Part shown: positions 13,266-16,975 of the stretch, one piece after another
How positions within the stretch are numbered: position 1 is the first letter of the stretch
Layout: every line of letters begins with the position of its first letter
Source: Synergistaceae bacterium
GTDB taxonomy: Bacteria > Synergistota > Synergistia > Synergistales > Aminobacteriaceae
Direction: 5' to 3'
Length of the DNA: 16,975 nt
Assembly: GCA_031273365.1 (NCBI GenBank)
Contig: JAISSA010000237.1
Span: 1-16,975, forward strand
Made by a program: the position numbers and the translations under genes
Notes under the pieces: model-generated
What the model was told of the DNA's origin: nothing
Databases searched by the model: none
What the model saw: only the letters and a program-made list of their open reading frames with translations

Positions 13266-15073
13266 TGGAGGCAGACGGCCGCCTTTACGTCGAGGTGGTC
13301 GTTCCCGGCCCCTGGTGGAACACCCTGACCTACAGGCTGGATTCCCCCGACGCGCCGACGGGGGCTCGGGTGCGGGTTCCCCTGGGGAGGGCGGAGCGCG
13401 TCGGCTTTATCGCAGGGCGCGCGGCGTCCCCTCCGGAAGGTCCGAAAAATTCGGAGAAGGGCGCGGGCAGGGCGCTGAAGACCGTGAAAGAGGTTTTGGA
13501 CGAAAGATGTATCCTGGGAGACGAGCTCTGGGGTCTCGCCGGTTGGGCAGGAAGAACGTTCCTGTGCGGCATGGGCGAGGCCCTTCAGCTTATCTGTCCC
13601 AAACCTCTCCTGAAGGGGGCGGCTTTCCCCTTTCCCGTATCCGCAATTTCCAGGGCACAGGACAGGGTTTTTCGGGAGATCCCCTGTTATAATCCGAAGG
13701 ACGGGGAGCGCATTGCCCGTTACCTCGATCGCATCGCGGCCGGGGGACGTACGCTGGTCCTGTTCCCGGAGGCCCAAAGCGCCGCTCGTTTTTTCGAGCG
13801 CCTCCCGCGGGAATTCAGGGATGAAGCGCTTCTGTGGCCTGTAAGCGCGGAGGGAAAAAAGCTCGAGGCCGCGTGGGGAATGGCGTGCAGGGAAGAGGTT
13901 CGCGTCGTCGTCGGGACGGGACGCGCGGTGTTCGCCCCGATGAATTTTGACGCGATCATCGTGGACGACGAGGCCAATCCCGCTTACGTTTTCGTGCGTT
14001 CGCCCCGTATTCCGGCGCGCAGCCTGGCCGGACGACGCGCCCTGTCCCTGAAGGCCGAGCTCATTTTGGGGGGGCGTGTCCCGTCGGCCAGGACGTACCT
14101 GCGTTCCCGGCCCGAATGTCGGACCCGTCCGCAGCGGCAGAACCTCATCTTTGTGGATATGAGGCGCTCGTTCAGGAGCGCGGTTCGGGGCGTGGAGGGC
14201 GAGGTGCCCCTGACGGAATCTCTGATCGGGCGCACGCGCGCGACCCTCGGGGAGGGGCGGTGCGCGCTGTGGATCATGGATCGCAGGGGCCTGGCGGGAG
14301 AGGTGTTCTGCGTCGAGTGCGGAGAGACGCTTTTGTGCCCGCGCTGCGCTTCGGTGATGCGAAGCGAGCTGGAGGGGAAAACCCTTCGCTGCGTGCAGTG
14401 CGGGGCGCGGGAGCCGCTGCCCGGGAGATGCCCGAACTGCCGGGGCACCCTTTTGCAGGGAAAACGGCCGGGACTGGAGGCGTTGTCGTCGATGGCCTCC
14501 CGTCATATAACAGGGTATCCGATTCTGTCGGACGTGTCGCGCCCGAAGCGTCTTCCCTGTCTGTTTCTGGGCACTCGTCGGGCTCTTGCCCTTTGCGATG
14601 TCGTCGACGCGGGGCTTGTCGCCTGGCTGGACCTGGACGCCGAGGCGCGGAGGACGGACTACAACGCGCGATTTCAGGCCTTCAGCATGGTGTGGGAGTC
14701 CTGCTGGCGGGGACTGCAGGGGGAGACGGAGCGTGTTGTGCTGATGCAGACCCGACACGCCGGAATCGGCTGGTGGAGCACGCTGTGGTCCGGCTGGGGG
14801 AACTTCTGGAAGGGTGAACTGGAGGAGCGTAAAAGCCTGGACCTTCCTCCATACGGACTTTTGGTTCAGATCGACCTGCCGCCGGACGAGGACAGAGGCG
14901 CGTTCGTTCGGACGCTGGAGGAGGCGGGGCTGTCCGTGATGGACGCCGGAGACGGAGCGCCCCTCCGGGTGACGGTGCGGTCCACCGAGCGGCTGCGGGC
15001 GGGACTGGCGCCGCGTTTCGAGATCCGGCACTCGCGCAGGGGTTTTCCTGTGGTGACGGTCTGCGCGGAGTGA
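13265..15073 (+). CDS. priA: PriA-like primosomal protein N', probable helicase-inactive form
   Basis: A 602-residue protein at the usual priA locus. ATG 13265 (TAATG with the coaBC stop) has AGGTGG eight bases upstream; GTG 13253 is an alternative. The N-terminal 3'-DNA-binding domain (YVEVVVPGPWWNTLTYRLD...GARVRVPLGRAERVGFI) is clear. All eight zinc cysteines are present (C349, C352, C358, C361, C376, C379, C389, C392), and the C-terminal domain has LDLPPYGLLVQIDLP. The ATPase core is degraded. Where GVTGSGKTE is expected the sequence is CYNPKDGER (141-149); the DEEH box reads DDEA (234-237); GTQM.AKG reads GTRRALA; and the QVAGRAGR region reads MVWESCWRG (475-483). It is also shorter than the usual 700-plus residues. 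It probably binds forked DNA or primosome partners without unwinding. Confidence 0.88.
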   Translation: MEADGRLYVEVVVPGPWWNTLTYRLDSPDAPTGARVRVPLGRAERVGFIAGRAASPPEGPKNSEKGAGRALKTVKEVLDERCILGDELWGLAGWAGRTFLCGMGEALQLICPKPLLKGAAFPFPVSAISRAQDRVFREIPCYNPKDGERIARYLDRIAAGGRTLVLFPEAQSAARFFERLPREFRDEALLWPVSAEGKKLEAAWGMACREEVRVVVGTGRAVFAPMNFDAIIVDDEANPAYVFVRSPRIPARSLAGRRALSLKAELILGGRVPSARTYLRSRPECRTRPQRQNLIFVDMRRSFRSAVRGVEGEVPLTESLIGRTRATLGEGRCALWIMDRRGLAGEVFCVECGETLLCPRCASVMRSELEGKTLRCVQCGAREPLPGRCPNCRGTLLQGKRPGLEALSSMASRHITGYPILSDVSRPKRLPCLFLGTRRALALCDVVDAGLVAWLDLDAEARRTDYNARFQAFSMVWESCWRGLQGETERVVLMQTRHAGIGWWSTLWSGWGNFWKGELEERKSLDLPPYGLLVQIDLPPDEDRGAFVRTLEEAGLSVMDAGDGAPLRVTVRSTERLRAGLAPRFEIRHSRRGFPVVTVCAE

Positions 15074-15077
15074 GAAC

Positions 15078-15137
15078 GTGCTGGAACATGACTATGCCGC
15101 CATCCTCGCCGGATGTGCATGGGGCCTGAACGGGTAA
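15078..15137 (+). CDS. possible 19-residue leader or remnant ORF
   Basis: GTG 15078 has GGAG at 15067-15070, seven bases upstream, and opens MLEHDYAAILAGCAWGLNG before a TAA stop. It fills most of the 102-base gap between priA and pcm. I do not recognise it. It could be a leader peptide, the truncated 5' end of a lost gene, or chance. Confidence 0.25.
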   Translation: MLEHDYAAILAGCAWGLNG

Positions 15138-15175
15138 CACGCTGATAATCCCCCTTTATGCCGGAGGACGTCGAA

Positions 15176-15811
15176 ATGCAGGATTGGCAGAGATATGCGT
15201 TGGATATGGTGGAAGATCAGATCGTCGGCCGTGACGTCAGGGATGAACGTGTTCTCGAAGCGATGTCCCTGGTGCCCCGGCACTTTTTTGTTCCGCCGGA
15301 GTACGCGGAAAGCGCCTACATCGATCGCCCTCTTCCCATCGGCGAGCAGCAGACGATATCTCAGCCCTACATGGTCGCGAGGATGAGCGAACTTCTGCAG
15401 GGAAAAACGGGGATGAGAATTCTGGAAATCGGCACGGGCTCCGGATACCAGGCTGCAATTCTCGCGGCGCTGGGGTTTCGCGTCTGGTCGATGGAGCGGA
15501 TTGGATCCCTTGCTCTTGCGGCCCAAAAAAGGTTGCACGACCTGAATTTCGACGTCGAGGTGATCCATAACGACGGGCGCGGAGGTTATCCCGAGGAGGC
15601 CCCCTACGACCGAATCATCGTCACGGCGGCTTCGGCGCGGGTGGAAGCGGAGTGGGACCGGCAACTGGCTCCCAACGGTTTTCTGATCGTCCCTCTGAAC
15701 GTGACGACGGGAGGACAGCGCCTGCTGGTGCGCGAGAACCTGAAGCCGGGATTTCGCAATACGTGGTATGACTACTGCCGTTTTGTTCCTCTGCTGATCG
15801 GCGTGGATTAA
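15176..15811 (+). CDS. pcm: protein-L-isoaspartate O-methyltransferase
   Basis: A 211-residue SAM-dependent methyltransferase that repairs L-isoaspartyl residues in aged proteins. ATG 15176 is chosen over ATG 15158 because GGAGG (15162-15166) lies nine bases before it, whereas 15158 follows a pyrimidine run; the family start also aligns here. Motifs: VPRHFFVPPEYAESAYIDRPLPIGEQQTISQPYMVARM, with T60-I-S62-Q-P-Y as the substrate pocket; EIGTGSGYQ (SAM motif I, E84); and a NDGRGGYPEEAPYDRIIVTAA block that equals the family's GDG...G....PYD.I.VTAA. The C-terminal end is slightly short but complete. It is followed by repeat copy C and queT, with no functional link to its neighbours. Confidence 0.95.
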   Translation: MQDWQRYALDMVEDQIVGRDVRDERVLEAMSLVPRHFFVPPEYAESAYIDRPLPIGEQQTISQPYMVARMSELLQGKTGMRILEIGTGSGYQAAILAALGFRVWSMERIGSLALAAQKRLHDLNFDVEVIHNDGRGGYPEEAPYDRIIVTAASARVEAEWDRQLAPNGFLIVPLNVTTGGQRLLVRENLKPGFRNTWYDYCRFVPLLIGVD

Positions 15812-15818
15812 AGGTAAC

Positions 15819-15938
15819 GTAAAGAACCGAAAAAATTAACGGGGTGCAGGGGACGAGTCCCCTGCCGGGGTGTGGGGCGGAGCCCCGCGATTGCGGTTTG
15901 GCGACAGGTTATGAAACGGTGAAAAAATTAAAGGAGCT
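15819..15938 (+). repeat. dispersed two-hairpin repeat, copy C
   Basis: Third copy, direct relative to copy A. GTAAAGAACC and GAAAAAATTAACGGGG are followed by hairpin 1 (15846-15865, GCAGGGGAC-GA-GTCCCCTGC) and hairpin 2 (15874-15886, GGGGC-GGA-GCCCC, extendable with T-G and G-C pairs). After a diverged stretch comes a second GAAAAAATTAA at 15921-15931 (the first is at 15829-15839), then AGGAGCT, comparable to AAAAAAGGGGAGCT ending copy A. It occupies most of the pcm-queT spacer. Confidence 0.88.
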
Positions 15939-15980
15939 TTTGAGATTAACAGGACTTTTGAAAAAGAGGTGTTTCCCGCG

Positions 15981-16463
15981 ATGAATTTCCGGCGTGTTGC
16001 CACAGGCGCGATGATCGCCGCCGTTTACGCCGCTGTGACGATGTTGCTTGCCCCGATTTCGTACGGCCCCGTGCAGTTTCGCGTGTCTGAGGCTCTGACG
16101 CTGTTGCCCTTCTACCTTCCGGAGGCCATTCCCGGCCTTTTCATCGGCTGCGTTCTGGCCAATTTTCTCAGCGCCTGGGGAGTGGCGGACGTTCTCGTCG
16201 GAGGCAGCGCCACCCTTCTGGCGGCGTACCTGACGCGTAAAATGCCTCGCCTGTGGCTTGCTGCGCTGCCGCCCGTCCTGGTCAACATGGTCTTCATCGG
16301 CGCGCTGCTTCACGTCCTGGCCAGCGTGCCGCTGTGGAGCACCATGCTTTACGTGGGGCTCGGGCAGGCGGGCGCGTGTTATCTTCTCGGCTATCCCCTG
16401 ATGAGGGCTCTGGAAGCCCGCGGGGTGCTGAAAAATCCCCAAAGCGGGGAAAAGCCGGACTGA
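15981..16463 (+). CDS. queT: QueT-type transporter, likely ECF substrate-binding subunit for queuosine precursors
   Basis: A 160-residue very hydrophobic protein with about five to six membrane segments. The conserved QueT block is plain: MLLAPISYGPVQFRVSEALTLLPFYLPEAIPGLFIGCVLANF, then ATLLAAYLTRKM, LPPVLVNMVFIGALL and LYVGLGQAGACYLLGYPLM. QueT proteins are S-components of energy-coupling factor transporters associated with salvage of queuine or preQ1 for tRNA queuosine; they use a shared EcfA/EcfT module encoded elsewhere. ATG 15981 has GAGGTG nine bases upstream; GTG 15969 lies inside that site. I looked for a preQ1 riboswitch in the leader and could not support one; the leader is mostly repeat copy C. 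Specificity is inferred from family membership. Confidence 0.93.
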   Translation: MNFRRVATGAMIAAVYAAVTMLLAPISYGPVQFRVSEALTLLPFYLPEAIPGLFIGCVLANFLSAWGVADVLVGGSATLLAAYLTRKMPRLWLAALPPVLVNMVFIGALLHVLASVPLWSTMLYVGLGQAGACYLLGYPLMRALEARGVLKNPQSGEKPD

Positions 16464-16487
16464 AGATAAAAGACGAACTGAATTCCC

Positions 16488-16516
16488 TTGACAAAGCTCT
16501 GCTCTTTCCATATAAT
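16488..16516 (+). promoter_or_regulatory. consensus sigma70 promoter of tRNA-Ala
   Basis: TTGACA at 16488-16493 and TATAAT at 16511-16516 are both perfect, with a 17-base spacer. Transcription would start near 16523, about 12 bases before the mature tRNA. It is by far the best promoter in the window and gives the tRNA its own transcription. Confidence 0.93.
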
Positions 16517-16534
16517 GCCCATTGTTTTGTTAAT

Positions 16535-16610
<76 letters not shown>

Positions 16611-16685
16611 TTTAAAAAATCAAAATCACCCAAAAGCACACCAAAACCCCTGTGAAAACAATAGTGGAGTTTAGTTTGGCAGACA

Positions 16686-16709
16686 AAAAAACCTGTGGTA
16701 AGGTTTTTT
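16686..16709 (+). terminator. probable intrinsic terminator downstream of tRNA-Ala
   Basis: AAAAAACC (16686-16693) pairs with GGTTTTTT (16702-16709) around TGTGGTAA. The T-run is part of the stem's 3' arm, so it could work in both directions. Only two of the eight pairs are G-C, so strength is doubtful; it lies 76 bases after the tRNA. Confidence 0.5.
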
Positions 16710-16738
16710 AGCTTTAAGGAATTTTGTAGTTTTTTGAG

Positions 16739-16775
16739 TATATGTTATCCAACTTTTGGATTATTATAACATATA
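16739..16775. repeat. long AT-rich imperfect palindrome
   Basis: TATATGTTA (16739-16747) pairs with TAACATATA (16767-16775). Inside it TCCAA-CTT-TTGGA (16748-16760) forms a second hairpin, leaving a one-sided 6-base bulge. It may be a terminator, a regulatory RNA element or a recombination-related site; nothing else identifies it. Confidence 0.65.
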
Positions 16776-16975
16776 TGCGGAAGATTTGAAGAAAGGTTTT
16801 AAGTCGACAACCTCGCACGCTATCCCATTCTCGAACAACTGATATATTACTTAACATATATTAAGTATTTTACGCTTCGTATCTCCCAAATCAGTGATTT
16901 ATAGTTTACCGTCAGTGTTCAGAAAAATGTGCGTATTTAAAATTAGGTGTCATAGTTATTAATTAGTTCACTAAA

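Larger units (their letters stand above)
16611..16975 (+). other. AT-rich gene-free segment downstream of tRNA-Ala
   Basis: 365 bases with no plausible gene on either strand. Base composition switches from GC-rich to strongly AT-rich right after the tRNA CCA. It holds a possible tRNA terminator (16686-16709), a larger stem-loop (16739-16775) and a weak AT palindrome TACTTAA-CATATA-TTAAGTA (16848-16867). This may be the beginning of a horizontally acquired island that continues past the window. Confidence 0.7.

Noticed and set aside
13262..15031. A 589-codon open frame antisense to priA, and a 376-codon one at 4051-5181 antisense to trpS/scpA/scpB
   Set aside because: Both mirror real genes in GC-rich DNA; the products are low-complexity, R/H/P/Q-rich, show no family motif and have no credible start signals.
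7431..15938. CRISPR array
   Set aside because: The three repeat copies are thousands of bases apart, in both orientations and separated by genes, with no spacer structure and no cas genes.
15887..15980. preQ1 riboswitch upstream of queT
   Set aside because: GAAAAAATTAAAGGAG resembles the A-rich tail of preQ1-I, but I find no matching GC stem-loop or pseudoknot partner, and the A-run with TTAA recurs as part of the dispersed repeat in unrelated spacers.

Overview
The window is a GC-rich bacterial chromosomal segment with a tightly packed set of housekeeping genes. All 16 protein genes I call, one tRNA and every well-supported signal read on the plus strand. Neighbouring genes often overlap by 1-23 bases. 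The order yicC-gmk-rpoZ-coaBC-priA and the pair scpA-scpB followed by an RluB/RsuA-type pseudouridine synthase are typical of Firmicutes and relatives. High GC, the ECF-type QueT carrier and the gene mix make me favour Synergistota (Synergistaceae-like), with a high-GC Firmicute as the alternative. This lineage guess is inference only.

Layout. 1-1178: the C-terminal end of a SNF2-family helicase, then a SWIM zinc-finger protein overlapping it (ATGA). 1242-3250: an MFS transporter and a Nif3/DUF34 metal protein, translationally coupled. 3295-6521: trpS, scpA, scpB and rluB, covering tryptophan charging, chromosome condensation and 23S rRNA modification. 6544-7434: an HDOD signalling protein. 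7560-10979: cmk, plsC, hflX and yicC. 11014-15073: gmk, rpoZ, coaBC and a priA-like gene. 15176-16463: pcm and queT. 16535-16610: tRNA-Ala(GGC) behind a consensus sigma70 promoter. 16611-16975: an AT-rich stretch with no gene.

The coding content is mostly ordinary. The parts worth attention are these. (1) A dispersed element of about 100-120 bp, present three times in spacers (7431-7551, about 11604-11742 inverted, and 15819-15938). It carries two hairpins whose bases covary between copies. (2) The priA product keeps all eight zinc cysteines and the C-terminal fold but has lost the recognisable helicase motifs. (3) Composition drops abruptly to AT-rich DNA exactly at the tRNA-Ala 3' end, as expected at a genomic-island boundary. 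(4) Several spacers carry short tandem or direct duplications. I did not find an obviously new multi-gene system.
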